From NCBI GenBank assembly GCA_964632495.1, contig CAZWDS010000005.1, positions 18,024-82,023 of the forward strand: a DNA stretch of 64,000 bases. The letters run 5' to 3'. Source of the stretch: CALKXV01 sp964632495. GTDB taxonomy: Bacteria > Pseudomonadota > Alphaproteobacteria > Rhodobacterales > Rhodobacteraceae. Position numbers and translations under genes: made by a program. Shown here one piece after another: positions 1-8,534 of this stretch. The notes beneath the pieces were generated by a model, which ran no database searches, was not told the origin of the DNA, and saw only the letters and a program-made list of their open reading frames with translations. The number at the start of each line of letters is the position of its first letter. Positions within the stretch are counted from its first letter, which is position 1.

Positions 1-190
1 GGCCCATCAGCATGTCGCCAAACAGGTCTTGTGACAATGCCCCTACAAACGACGTGTCCTCTCCGAGGCGGGACAGAGCAGTGGCGCAGTTCAACACGGC
101 ACCTCCAACGCGGGGCTGAAATGCCTCGCCGCCGTCGGGCGCTGTGACCGGCACGAAATCAATCAACGCATCTCCGCCGCACAAGATCAT
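1..190 (-). CDS. PfkB-family sugar kinase, N-terminal part (runs off the left edge)
   Basis: The reverse strand encodes a protein starting MILCGGDALIDFVPV and continuing through a GGAVLNCATALSRLG segment and a GALSQDLFGD segment. These are the N-terminal sugar-binding signatures of PfkB-type kinases, and the opening resembles fructokinases more than ribokinase or KDG kinase. Only 63 codons are present; the catalytic GxGD base and the ATP site lie outside the window. A strong GGGAGGG ribosome site (197-203 on the plus strand) sits just before the ATG at 190. The gene diverges from the fused-E1 operon across about 115 bp, so the two may share control. Substrate unknown; a role in phosphorylating the sugar brought in by the neighbouring ABC importer is inference. 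Confidence 0.8.
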   Translation of the reverse strand, partial: MILCGGDALIDFVPVTAPDGGEAFQPRVGGAVLNCATALSRLGEDTSFVGALSQDLFGDMLMG

Positions 191-306
191 ACCTGGCCCT
201 CCCTCGGCTCACATTCTGAGCGTCCTTGGCAAAAGGTCAATCTGCCTCTTGCCTGGAAAGCCCTCGCGCTATTTAGTCGTCGAACCTGCCGAAGGAGCTG
301 CGCCCC

Positions 307-2760
307 ATGCCAAAGTCAATCCACATCGACCCTGCCGAAACCCGGGCACGTGGTTCGTTGGCAGGCACAGACATTCCAATTCACGCCTACGATCGGACGA
401 TTGAGGACGAAATGACAACGCGCGGCAAGGCCGCCTTGGTCGAGGCCTATCGGCACATGCTGATCCTGCGCGCGTTTGAAAGTGGGATCGCCAGTCTGAA
501 ATCCAAAGGCAGCTTTGGGGAACTGACCTATGCCTATAAAGGCCCCGCGCATCTGTCGATTGGACAGGAAGCCGCCGCGGTCGGCGCAGCCATGGCGCTG
601 ACACCGGGCGATCATGTCTATGGTTCGCACCGCTCGCACAGCGAATTTCTGGCGAAAGGTTTGGGCGCAATTGGCGCCCTTGGCGACAACGAACTGACCT
701 CGATTATGGAAGGTCACGCGGGTGGCGCCTTGTTGCGGTCAGTGGAAACGCACCTGGCCGGCGACACGCCGAAAGGCATGGCGCAGAACTTTCTGCTTCT
801 TGGGTTTCTGGCCGAGATTTTCATGCGTGAAACCGGCTTCAACGGTGGCATGGGCGGCAGTATGCACGCCTTCTTCCCACCCTTCGGAGCTTATCCAAAC
901 AATGCCATCGTCGGCGCATCCGCTGGAATTGCGACGGGCGCTGCGCTGCAAATGAAGTCCGAAGGCCGCGATAGCATCGCCGTGTCGATGGTGGGTGACG
1001 GTGCGACGGGCTGTGGCCCGGTTTGGGAGGCGTTGAATTTTGCCGGACAGGGCCAGTTCAACCAGTTGTGGGAGAACAAGGGCGGTCTGCCGGTCCTCTT
1101 TTTCTTCACTAACAACTTTTACGCCATGGGGGGCCAGACGGCGGGCGAAACCATGGCTTGGGATCGGTTGTCGCGCATTGGCGCGGGGCTGCGTGCAGAT
1201 GCCTATCACGCCGAAACGGTCGATGGCACCAACCCTTTGGCCGTTGCCGACGCCGTGGCCCGTCAACGCGAACACCTATCAGCAGGACGCGGACCAGCCT
1301 TGTTAGACGTGGAATGCTATCGCTTCTCGGGCCATTCAACGACAGACGTAAACGCCTATCGTTCCAAGGAAGAAATCGCGGCCTGGGACGCGGTTGATCC
1401 GATCCGCAGTTATCGCACCGCCTTGGCAGAGGTGGGTATTCTGGACGAAACCACTGCAGACGGAATGTCAGAAGAAACCGAAGCCTTGATCCAGAAGGTC
1501 TTTCTGGCGGCCGCCGATCCCCACATTTCCCCGCCTGTTGATGTTGCTGCAGATCACACGCTGATCGCACGCAAGATGTTCACCGACACCCAAACACCGT
1601 CCAAAAGCCCTGTCAAAGCGCCGCTTGCACCGCCAGAAAAGGTCGTGCGCATCCGCCAGAACGCCAAAAAATCACGTGGCGGCAAAGACGAAAACGGCGC
1701 GCTCTTGTCGCCCTTGAAGGCGATCACACTTCGCGACGGATTATTCGAAGCCGTCACCCACCACATGCTGACTGACCCGCGCATCCTGATATACGGCGAA
1801 GAATGCCGCGAATGGGGCGGCGCTTTTGGTGTCTATCGCGGGTTGGCCGATCTGTTCCCCCATGACCGCGTGTTCAATTCGCCAATCTCGGAAGCGGCCA
1901 TTGTGGCCACAGCCATCGGCGCGGCTATGGAGGGTGCGCGCCCGATTGTTGAACTGATGTACGCCGACTTTATCGGGCGTGCGGGCGACGAAATCTTCAA
2001 CCAGATGGCCAAATGGCAAGCGATGTCGGATCAGCAGTTGAGCATTCCCGTTGTCTTGCGCTGCTCGGTCGGATCGAAATACGGAGCTCAGCACAGTCAG
2101 GATTGGTCGGCCCTGACGGCGCATATCCCGGGCTTGAAAATCGTCTATCCTGCAACGCCTTATGACGCAAAAGGGTTGATGTCGGCGGCCATCGCTTCGG
2201 ACGATCCTGTTGTCGTTTTCGAAAGCCAGCGGCTTTACGACAAGGTCGAAGAGTTCCAACCAGAGGTTCCAACCGACGACTACCGCCTGCCCTTCGGCGC
2301 ACCCGACGTGAAACGCGAAGGTCAGGACACCACGGTTCTGACCATCGGGCCTGCGCTTTTCCCCACGCTCACTGCGGCAGACACTCTTGCCGAAAAAGGT
2401 GTGTCGCTTGAGGTAATCGACGCCCGTTCGCTTGTGCCGTTTGACTACGGGCCCGTCATCGACTCTTTGGAAAAAACCGGGCGTCTTTTGATCGTCAGCG
2501 AAGCCTGCGAACGGGGCAGTTTCGCAATGACGCTGACCGCCAATTTGACCCGGTTCGCCTTCAAACATCTGAAAGTCGCACCGCGCGTCTTGGGCAGCCC
2601 AAACTGGATCGTCCCCGGAGCCGACATGGAAGACACATATTTTCCGCAGCCCGCGGACATCGTCGATGCGGTAATGATCGACTTGATGGAAGACACCAGT
2701 CATCAAAGAACCGGCGTGCGTGACTGGGATGATCGCACTATGGCGAAGGCCGGACTTTAA
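307..2760 (+). CDS. Fused E1 alpha/beta subunit of a thiamine-diphosphate 2-oxoacid or acetoin-type dehydrogenase
   Basis: One 817-residue chain joins an E1 alpha half (about residues 40-400) to an E1 beta half (about 470-800) through a charged, Pro/Lys-rich linker. The alpha half has the thiamine-diphosphate motif beginning GDG at 230-232, ending in a TNN about 38 residues later. That spacing is longer than usual, with an insertion of about nine residues before LPVLFFFTNN. The beta half has the typical YGEECREWGGAFGVYRGL and EAAIVATAIGAA segments. Such enzymes decarboxylate a 2-oxoacid, or cleave acetoin, and pass the acyl group to a lipoyl domain, which is encoded 14 bp downstream. The ATG at 307 is preferred over that at 412 because GAAGGAGCTG lies just upstream. 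No full acyltransferase E2 or E3 is in the window. The substrate is not evident; linkage to sugar uptake genes suggests a sugar-derived keto compound. Confidence 0.85.
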   Translation: MPKSIHIDPAETRARGSLAGTDIPIHAYDRTIEDEMTTRGKAALVEAYRHMLILRAFESGIASLKSKGSFGELTYAYKGPAHLSIGQEAAAVGAAMALTPGDHVYGSHRSHSEFLAKGLGAIGALGDNELTSIMEGHAGGALLRSVETHLAGDTPKGMAQNFLLLGFLAEIFMRETGFNGGMGGSMHAFFPPFGAYPNNAIVGASAGIATGAALQMKSEGRDSIAVSMVGDGATGCGPVWEALNFAGQGQFNQLWENKGGLPVLFFFTNNFYAMGGQTAGETMAWDRLSRIGAGLRADAYHAETVDGTNPLAVADAVARQREHLSAGRGPALLDVECYRFSGHSTTDVNAYRSKEEIAAWDAVDPIRSYRTALAEVGILDETTADGMSEETEALIQKVFLAAADPHISPPVDVAADHTLIARKMFTDTQTPSKSPVKAPLAPPEKVVRIRQNAKKSRGGKDENGALLSPLKAITLRDGLFEAVTHHMLTDPRILIYGEECREWGGAFGVYRGLADLFPHDRVFNSPISEAAIVATAIGAAMEGARPIVELMYADFIGRAGDEIFNQMAKWQAMSDQQLSIPVVLRCSVGSKYGAQHSQDWSALTAHIPGLKIVYPATPYDAKGLMSAAIASDDPVVVFESQRLYDKVEEFQPEVPTDDYRLPFGAPDVKREGQDTTVLTIGPALFPTLTAADTLAEKGVSLEVIDARSLVPFDYGPVIDSLEKTGRLLIVSEACERGSFAMTLTANLTRFAFKHLKVAPRVLGSPNWIVPGADMEDTYFPQPADIVDAVMIDLMEDTSHQRTGVRDWDDRTMAKAGL

Positions 2761-2774
2761 AACGGGGAAGTGCA

Positions 2775-3017
2775 ATGGCACGTGTAGAGTTGAAGATGCC
2801 CGATCTGGGCAACGAAGTGACCGAGGCTCAGGTTGACCTTTGGCACAAGGCGGCCGGTGATGGTGTGAGCGAGGGTGAAGAAATCCTGTCGATCACCACA
2901 CCGAAAGTGACCATGGAAATCGAAGCTCCCGCATCGGGGACACTGGCCGAAATCCTGATCGAAGAGGACGAGGTCGCCAAGATCGGCACCGTATTGGCCA
3001 TCATCGAAACATCATGA
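2775..3017 (+). CDS. Free-standing lipoyl (biotinyl-lipoyl attachment) domain protein
   Basis: This 80-residue protein is a single lipoyl domain with nothing attached. It opens with the E2-like KMPDLGNEV segment, and the predicted lipoylated lysine is K44 in TTPKVTMEIEAPASG, where most E2 proteins have a DKA motif. There is no E1/E3-binding domain and no acyltransferase domain. It would act as the swinging arm that accepts the acyl group from the fused E1 just upstream. Its stop codon overlaps the start of the following alpha/beta hydrolase (ATGA), implying translational coupling. Acetoin-type E2 proteins in other bacteria often join a lipoyl domain to an alpha/beta hydrolase, so this pair looks like a split version of that protein. 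Confidence 0.85.
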   Translation: MARVELKMPDLGNEVTEAQVDLWHKAAGDGVSEGEEILSITTPKVTMEIEAPASGTLAEILIEEDEVAKIGTVLAIIETS

Positions 3018-3724
3018 GAGCGGTCTTCCTGCATGGGTTCGGCGCGGATTGCCTAAGCTGGTTGGGCAATCAGGCCGCTTTGCCTGAGGTCGAGAAAATC
3101 GCGCTTGATCTTAGAGGGCACGGGAAATCCCTGGGCGATTTGCAGGACGGGTCAATTGAAGATTTGGCTCACGGTGTTCTGGACGCCGTGGGGGACGGCC
3201 CGCCTGCATGGCTGGTCGGTCACTCGCTTGGCGGTGGCGTTGCACTTTGGCTGGCCGCGCATTACCCTGAAAGGTGGAAAGGCTTGTTTTTGCTGGCACC
3301 TTTGGGCTTGGGCAAAAATGTCGATATGGACCGGCTAAAGCACTACCCTGAAATGGAAAATTCAGACGAGATGATGCGCTTTTTGAAAGGTCTTGTCGCT
3401 GATCCCGGCATCATGAAGCCCGAATTCGCCGCCTACGCCCTGTCGCAACTGAACGAACCCGGAGGGCGCGATGCGCTTCGCGAGATCATCGAAGCCATGC
3501 CTGCCTCGATAGAAACCTTGTTGCAATTGCTTCCTTCGGTTGCCGAAACGGGGTTGGATGTTACCGTCTATTGGGGGACCAAAGATGACGTCGTGCGCCC
3601 AGATCCTGCGCGGATCGAACAGGTTGGGGCTTTGATCGAACTGCCCGAGGTCGGGCATGTGGTTCATGTGGAAGCGATGAATGAGATCAACGCGCATCTG
3701 CGCCAGAGTTTCGGCCTGACCTGA
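3014..3724 (+). CDS. Alpha/beta hydrolase, possible split acetoin-type E2 partner
   Basis: A 236-residue alpha/beta-hydrolase fold. The oxyanion-hole HGFG is at residues 7-10, the nucleophile elbow GHSLGG has Ser71, and a late WGTKDD acid and EVGHVVHVE histidine complete the likely catalytic triad. No signal peptide is seen, so it should be cytoplasmic. The start codon overlaps the stop of the lipoyl gene by 4 bp. In AcoC-like proteins a lipoyl domain is followed by such a hydrolase domain in place of the classical acyltransferase. The gene order here therefore suggests a role in releasing or transferring the lipoyl-bound acyl product. A general esterase role cannot be excluded. Confidence 0.75.
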   Translation: MRAVFLHGFGADCLSWLGNQAALPEVEKIALDLRGHGKSLGDLQDGSIEDLAHGVLDAVGDGPPAWLVGHSLGGGVALWLAAHYPERWKGLFLLAPLGLGKNVDMDRLKHYPEMENSDEMMRFLKGLVADPGIMKPEFAAYALSQLNEPGGRDALREIIEAMPASIETLLQLLPSVAETGLDVTVYWGTKDDVVRPDPARIEQVGALIELPEVGHVVHVEAMNEINAHLRQSFGLT

Positions 3725-3741
3725 CGAATAAAGGACGCGCC

Positions 3742-4809
3742 ATGCGGATTGACTTGCAAAACGCGATGTTCGACGCCAAGGAAACGCAGTTGCTTACAGC
3801 GGGCGCAACGACGGTGACGACATTCCGATACCGCTCGGGGGTTGCCGCCCTTCGCGTCACCACGCCACGCATGGAACTGATCATCCTCCCCTTCAAGGGA
3901 CAGCAAATCTGGCGCGCCAGTTTCGACAAGGTCGATGTCACAATGGGGTCGATGTTTCCCGAACCGGTCGAAACCCAAACCTATCTTGAGACATATGGCG
4001 CCTTTCTTCTTCACTGCGGACTGACCGCCATCGGTGGCCCATCCTCGGAAGACACTCATCCCCTTCACGGCGAATTGCCGAACGCTCCTTTGCAAGAGGC
4101 ATGGCTGGAAGTGAAGGATGACGCTTTGGTCGTTGGTGGTAGCTATCGCTATACTGTTGCTTTCACTGTGAACTATCTGGCCACGCTTCAAATCACTGTG
4201 CCAGCCGATGCCGCCAATGTGGATGTGTCGGTGCACGTGGACAATCTGCGTAAGTCGCCGATGGAATTGATGTATCTTGCCCATGCCAACTTCCGCCCCG
4301 TCGATATGGGCGAGCTGATCTATTCGGCAATGCCAACACCCGACACCGTTCGGGTCAGGCAATCCATCCCGTCACACATCTCGCCACCACCCGGGTACGC
4401 TGAGTTTCTGGATGAGCTGGCCCAGACACCGGAACGCCATCACGTCCTATCCCCGGATCTGGCCTTTGATCCCGAGGTGGTGTTCGAGCTGGACATGCTG
4501 GCCGATCCCGACGGCTGGGCCCATGCCTTGCAACGTCATCCAGACGGGACAGCTGATTTCATATCGTATGTTCAGGCCCAAGGCCCCTGCGCGACACGCT
4601 GGATTTGCCGCACGCCGGATCAACAAGGATTGGGCATGGCTTTTCCCTCGACCGCAGGTGTCGAGGGCTTCATCGCCGAGAAGGCAAAAGGTCGGATCGT
4701 AGACGTTCCCCCGCAAGGCACTTGGGACATTTCAATGCGCATGGGGCGCTTGAACGTGCCTGAAACGAAGGCGATGGCTGAAAAGATCAGCCAAATAATC
4801 GGTCGATAA
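3742..4809 (+). CDS. DUF4432 family, aldose 1-epimerase-like protein
   Basis: A 355-residue protein resembling the galactose-mutarotase superfamily members grouped as DUF4432. It has a beta-sandwich-like composition, an HCGLTAIGGP segment, a HPLHGELPNAPL segment and a late LGMAFPSTAGVEGF segment. Such proteins bind and sometimes epimerise the anomeric carbon of sugars. It sits between the lipoyl/hydrolase pair and the sugar ABC importer, preceded by a good AAAGGA ribosome site. This makes it the strongest clue that the operon's substrate is a sugar or sugar-like compound. No activity can be assigned from sequence alone. Confidence 0.7.
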   Translation: MRIDLQNAMFDAKETQLLTAGATTVTTFRYRSGVAALRVTTPRMELIILPFKGQQIWRASFDKVDVTMGSMFPEPVETQTYLETYGAFLLHCGLTAIGGPSSEDTHPLHGELPNAPLQEAWLEVKDDALVVGGSYRYTVAFTVNYLATLQITVPADAANVDVSVHVDNLRKSPMELMYLAHANFRPVDMGELIYSAMPTPDTVRVRQSIPSHISPPPGYAEFLDELAQTPERHHVLSPDLAFDPEVVFELDMLADPDGWAHALQRHPDGTADFISYVQAQGPCATRWICRTPDQQGLGMAFPSTAGVEGFIAEKAKGRIVDVPPQGTWDISMRMGRLNVPETKAMAEKISQIIGR

Positions 4810-4867
4810 ATACTTGACCCCACGTCGGATCAACGCTTTGCTGCCGCATATAAATGGGAGGATAATC

Positions 4868-6337
4868 ATGAAAAACACAGCTTTAGGGCTGGGCTTTGTT
4901 GCGGCTATGGCCGCGACGGTACCGGCTCAATCACAGGACTATAGTGGCGTCACGGTCGAGATTTTGACCCGTCCGGGTCCGGTGATTGCACAGCGCCTTG
5001 TGGAACGTGGCGAGGAATTCACCGCCATGACCGGCGCGGAAATTCGTGTGAACGAAGTGCCCTTCGCTGAACTTTTCCAGAAGATTCTGACGGACTGGGC
5101 CACGGGCACAAACTCGATTGATGTGGGTGTTTTCGCATCAGGTTGGGCGACCGAGCTAGTTGACGGCGGACTTGTCGAGCCACTGGACGCCTATATCGCC
5201 AATGACGACAAGATCAACATTGACGACATCGCGCCCTACTTCCGCGAATTTAACCAAAAGATCGGTGGCGAAACCTATCTGATCACCGTCGATGGTGACT
5301 TCCAGATGATCTACTATCGCCAAGATGTTCTGGAAGCCGCTGGTCTGGAACCGCCAAAGACATGGGAAGACTACATCACTGTCGCAAAGGCGGTGAATGG
5401 TCAGGACATGAACGGCGATGGCGAAGGTGACTTTGGATCCTGCATCTTCAAGAAGCGGAATGCGCAGTCCTATTTCGCTATCGGCACGATCGCGGCGTCT
5501 TACGTGCAAACCAAAGGCACAAACGAAGGCATCTTCTTTAACAACGACGATATGACACCGAAGATCAACAACGAAGCCTGGCAGGAAGCGTTCCGCATCT
5601 ATCAGGCCACTGGCGAAGCTGGTCCACCTGACGAATTGAACCATGACATCGGCGACACGCGTGCGCTGGTCACATCTGGCCGCTGTGCTTTGGCCATCGA
5701 CTGGGGCGATATCGGTCCGCTTTCGATTGCAGAAGATGGCGCTGCCATCAAAGACAAGATGTATGCTTCGATCTCGCCCGGTTCGACCCGCGCGCTGAAC
5801 GTGGAAACCGGCAAGTTGGAAGACTGCAACCCGACGCTTTGCCCGAATGCAATTGACGGGATCAACTATGCGCCCTTCGGTGCGTTTGGCGGTTGGGCCG
5901 GTGCCATCAATGCCAAGTCCGACGATACGGTGAAGCAGGCCGCGTATGACTTCTTGTCCTATGTGAACCAGGCAGAGCAGTCGAACGTGGACGTGACCAT
6001 GGGCTGGACGGGTTACAACCCCTACCGGAACTCGCAGTTGGAAAGCACTGACCTTTGGGTCGAGGCTGGCTTCAGTGAAGCAGCCGCGGCGAACTATCTT
6101 GACGCGATCAAGAACAGCCTGAACCACCCGAACATGGCATCTGACATGAAAATTCCAGGTGCTCAGCAGTACACCGGCGTCGTCCTTGACCGTGAACTGG
6201 CCCGCTTCTTAGCTGGCGAAATCACGGCCGAACAAGCTACCGCTAATATCGAGGAAGCTTGGGAAGAAATCACAGAGGACTTCGGGCGCGAAAGCCAAAA
6301 GACGATGTACAATCTGTCTCTCGGCGTCACCAACTAA
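4868..6337 (+). CDS. ABC sugar importer, periplasmic solute-binding protein (family 1)
   Basis: A 489-residue extracellular solute-binding protein. The start at 4868 is chosen because GGGAGGATAATC directly precedes this ATG and because an N-terminal secretion signal follows (MKNTALGLGFVAAMAATVPAQS). The body shows the MalE-like layout: VEILTRPGP near the N-terminus, AELFQKILTDWATG, GDFQMIYYRQDVLEAAGL and PKTWEDY. A calcium-loop-like DMNGDGEGD lies at residues 180-188. Four cysteines are present, possibly forming disulfides in the periplasm. The gene is followed by two permeases and an ATPase, forming a complete CUT1 importer. The ligand is unknown; it is presumably the substrate of the upstream dehydrogenase pathway. 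Confidence 0.85.
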   Translation: MKNTALGLGFVAAMAATVPAQSQDYSGVTVEILTRPGPVIAQRLVERGEEFTAMTGAEIRVNEVPFAELFQKILTDWATGTNSIDVGVFASGWATELVDGGLVEPLDAYIANDDKINIDDIAPYFREFNQKIGGETYLITVDGDFQMIYYRQDVLEAAGLEPPKTWEDYITVAKAVNGQDMNGDGEGDFGSCIFKKRNAQSYFAIGTIAASYVQTKGTNEGIFFNNDDMTPKINNEAWQEAFRIYQATGEAGPPDELNHDIGDTRALVTSGRCALAIDWGDIGPLSIAEDGAAIKDKMYASISPGSTRALNVETGKLEDCNPTLCPNAIDGINYAPFGAFGGWAGAINAKSDDTVKQAAYDFLSYVNQAEQSNVDVTMGWTGYNPYRNSQLESTDLWVEAGFSEAAAANYLDAIKNSLNHPNMASDMKIPGAQQYTGVVLDRELARFLAGEITAEQATANIEEAWEEITEDFGRESQKTMYNLSLGVTN

Positions 6338-6340
6338 ACG

Positions 6341-7495
6341 GTGAACACGACCGACAATACCAAACGGCCCGGGGCAACTCGGGCCGTTCCTTCCAGAGGG
6401 GCGCGCGAGCGGTTTGCCGATTGGCTTGACCGGCATTCTTCGCAAATCTTCATCTGGCCTGCCGTGATCATGATCCTGATCTTCTCGATCTTTCCGCTGG
6501 TCGCCTCCTTCATAATGGCTCTGTCCCGGTTTCGGCTGCGCGGCGGGTCTTACCAGGTTCGGTTCGTCTGGTTTCAGAACTTCGAAAAGCAAATTTTCGG
6601 CTCCGAACAATTCCATTTCCTGGGCACATTCAAAGGCATGGGCCTGCTCGGCTGGATCGTTGCCATATTGGTCACCGGTGTCGTTGTCTGGTGGATCGTC
6701 CGTTACCTGCGCACATCCTTTACCGTCATCGGTTTCGTTGGACGGCTGTTCACATGGGGACTGGTTCTTGGCGTCGGCTGGCTGATGGCCGCCACTTTCT
6801 TCTCGGGGCATCAGTTTGGCACGCTTGGCACGACGTTGTTTTACGTCATCTTCGGCTGTGGCATCCAATTCATCATAGGGATTGGCCTTGCCTTCCTGTG
6901 TTCGCTTCCGATCCGGGGGCGCAGCTTTTTCCGCGTCGTTTTCTTTATCCCGCTGATGATCACGCCAATCGGCGTTGGCTATGCCTTCCGCATGATCGCC
7001 GACACCACGAAGGGGCCGTTTTCACCGGCGTGGCAGTGGTTTGGGTTGGGCGATTTCTCGTGGGCGTCCGACCCTTGGGCCGCGCGCTTTTTCATCATGA
7101 TCGGCGACAGCTGGCAGTGGATCCCGTTTATCTTCGTGGTCATGCTGGCCGCCTTGGAAAGCGTGCCGCGTGACTATGTGGAAGCCGCACAGGTCGATGG
7201 CGCGTCCAGTTGGGACATCTTCAAAGACATCACATGGCCGCAGGTCGTCCCTGTCGCTGCAACAGTTCTACTGATCCGCGTGATCGAGGCGTTCAAGATC
7301 GTCGACTTGCCCAACATCATGACATCCGGCGGACCGGGTATCGCCACCGAGTCAATGACGCTCCACGCCTTGTTCGCATGGAGATCACTTGATCTTGGGC
7401 AGTCCTCGGCCGTCGCCTACCTGTTGCTGTTTGTCACCGTCATAACTTGCGTATCTTTCTTCAACCTTGTCGTCCTTCGAAGGATCCGCGCATGA
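6341..7495 (+). CDS. ABC sugar importer permease 1 (MalF-like)
   Basis: A 384-residue inner-membrane permease starting at a GTG three bases after the binding-protein stop. The N-terminus is cytoplasmic and charged, followed by about eight hydrophobic segments. The EAA loop that contacts the ATPase is visible as YVEAAQVDGASSWDIFKDIT near residue 285. The protein is longer than a typical MalF-type CUT1 permease of about 300 residues, because extra hydrophobic segments lie between residues 100 and 160. It overlaps the next permease by 4 bp (ATGA), so the two subunits are probably made in equal amounts. Confidence 0.85.
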   Translation: MNTTDNTKRPGATRAVPSRGARERFADWLDRHSSQIFIWPAVIMILIFSIFPLVASFIMALSRFRLRGGSYQVRFVWFQNFEKQIFGSEQFHFLGTFKGMGLLGWIVAILVTGVVVWWIVRYLRTSFTVIGFVGRLFTWGLVLGVGWLMAATFFSGHQFGTLGTTLFYVIFGCGIQFIIGIGLAFLCSLPIRGRSFFRVVFFIPLMITPIGVGYAFRMIADTTKGPFSPAWQWFGLGDFSWASDPWAARFFIMIGDSWQWIPFIFVVMLAALESVPRDYVEAAQVDGASSWDIFKDITWPQVVPVAATVLLIRVIEAFKIVDLPNIMTSGGPGIATESMTLHALFAWRSLDLGQSSAVAYLLLFVTVITCVSFFNLVVLRRIRA

Positions 7496-8532
7496 CCTTG
7501 ATGCAACGCTTGTTCGAACCCCGTTCGATCCGGACCATGGCGCCGGGGACGAAAGTCATCGTCTATAGCCTTCTGATCTTCTGGACAGCCTTCGTTCTGT
7601 TCCCGATTTATTGGGTGTTCATCACATCGTTCAAGACGGCCACTGACGTAAACGCAGGCCCCGTCTACCTACCCTTCATCGACTTTCAGCCCAGCCTACA
7701 TGCGTGGAAAGAGCTGTTTGTCTTCGACTATGAAGACACCATACGCGCTTACTTAAACTCGCTGATCATCGCTTTGTCATCAACGGCGGCCAGCGTGTTG
7801 ATCGGGTCAATGGCGGCCTATGCCTTGGCGCGATTTGAATACAAACCGAAGTTTGGCGTCGTGATGATGTTCGTCCTAATGATGATCGCCGTCTTTGTGG
7901 CCGTGGGTCGGTTTGGCGTGGATTGGCGCATATCTGCGGCTGTCGGCGTCGCCGTCTTTGTCTTTCTGGCGCGCGCTTTGGGCCGGCATTTCAAAGCCAG
8001 CCTTTCGAACGGGGACATCCTGTTCTGGATGATTTCGCAACGCATCCTTGCCCCGATCGTTGTGGTCGTGCCGATCTATTTGATGTTCCAACAGGTTCGC
8101 CTTTTGGACACTCATCTGGCCATCATCCTGACCTACACGGTCGTCAATCTGCCCATTGTGATCTGGCTAATGTACGACTTCTTCCGCTCGATCCCTTACG
8201 ATCTGGAAGAAAGCGCACAACTTGATGGAGCCACCCGCCTCACCGTCTTCTGGGACATCGTTCTGCCTCTGTCGCGCACCGGCCTTGCCGCCACGACGCT
8301 GTTGGTGATGATCCTAAGCTGGAACGAATACCTGTTGGCGCTGTTCCTTTCGACATCCAAGGCACAGACCATGCCGATCCTTGTTGCCGCCATGAACGCA
8401 GGCGAACGTGGGATACTCTGGTGGTCGATGTCCGTGGTCATCATCGTGATGATCATTCCCGTCATCATTCTTGCCATCATCTTGCAACGTTACATCTCAA
8501 AAGGGCTCCTTCTGGGGGCCGTCAAAGGCTAA
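7492..8532 (+). CDS. ABC sugar importer permease 2 (MalG-like)
   Basis: A 346-residue membrane protein and the second permease of the importer. The EAA motif is DLEESAQLDGATRLTVFWDI, and the C-terminus ends in the MalG-like RYISKGLLLGAVKG. Between transmembrane segments 2 and 3 there is an extra hydrophobic stretch (about residues 120-155) not usual in MalG. The ATG at 7492 overlaps the stop of permease 1. The ATPase gene begins 2 bp after the stop codon. Confidence 0.85.
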   Translation: MTLMQRLFEPRSIRTMAPGTKVIVYSLLIFWTAFVLFPIYWVFITSFKTATDVNAGPVYLPFIDFQPSLHAWKELFVFDYEDTIRAYLNSLIIALSSTAASVLIGSMAAYALARFEYKPKFGVVMMFVLMMIAVFVAVGRFGVDWRISAAVGVAVFVFLARALGRHFKASLSNGDILFWMISQRILAPIVVVVPIYLMFQQVRLLDTHLAIILTYTVVNLPIVIWLMYDFFRSIPYDLEESAQLDGATRLTVFWDIVLPLSRTGLAATTLLVMILSWNEYLLALFLSTSKAQTMPILVAAMNAGERGILWWSMSVVIIVMIIPVIILAIILQRYISKGLLLGAVKG

Positions 8533-8534
8533 CC

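Noticed and set aside
1..190. PfkB kinase fragment as the missing KDG kinase of the alginate pathway
   Set aside because: The N-terminus looks more like fructokinase, and it lies 20 kb away beside a different sugar operon.
1741..2781. 346-codon reverse frame opposite the fused E1 gene
   Set aside because: It lies wholly antisense to a clearly recognisable E1 beta region, has no motif of its own and is typical of long shadow frames in GC-rich DNA.
4868..6337. Calcium-loop-like DMNGDGEGD in the first ABC binding protein as evidence for alginate uptake
   Set aside because: Similar loops occur in other family-1 binding proteins, and the operon has no lyase or uronate genes; only the 26534 protein has AlgQ-like context.
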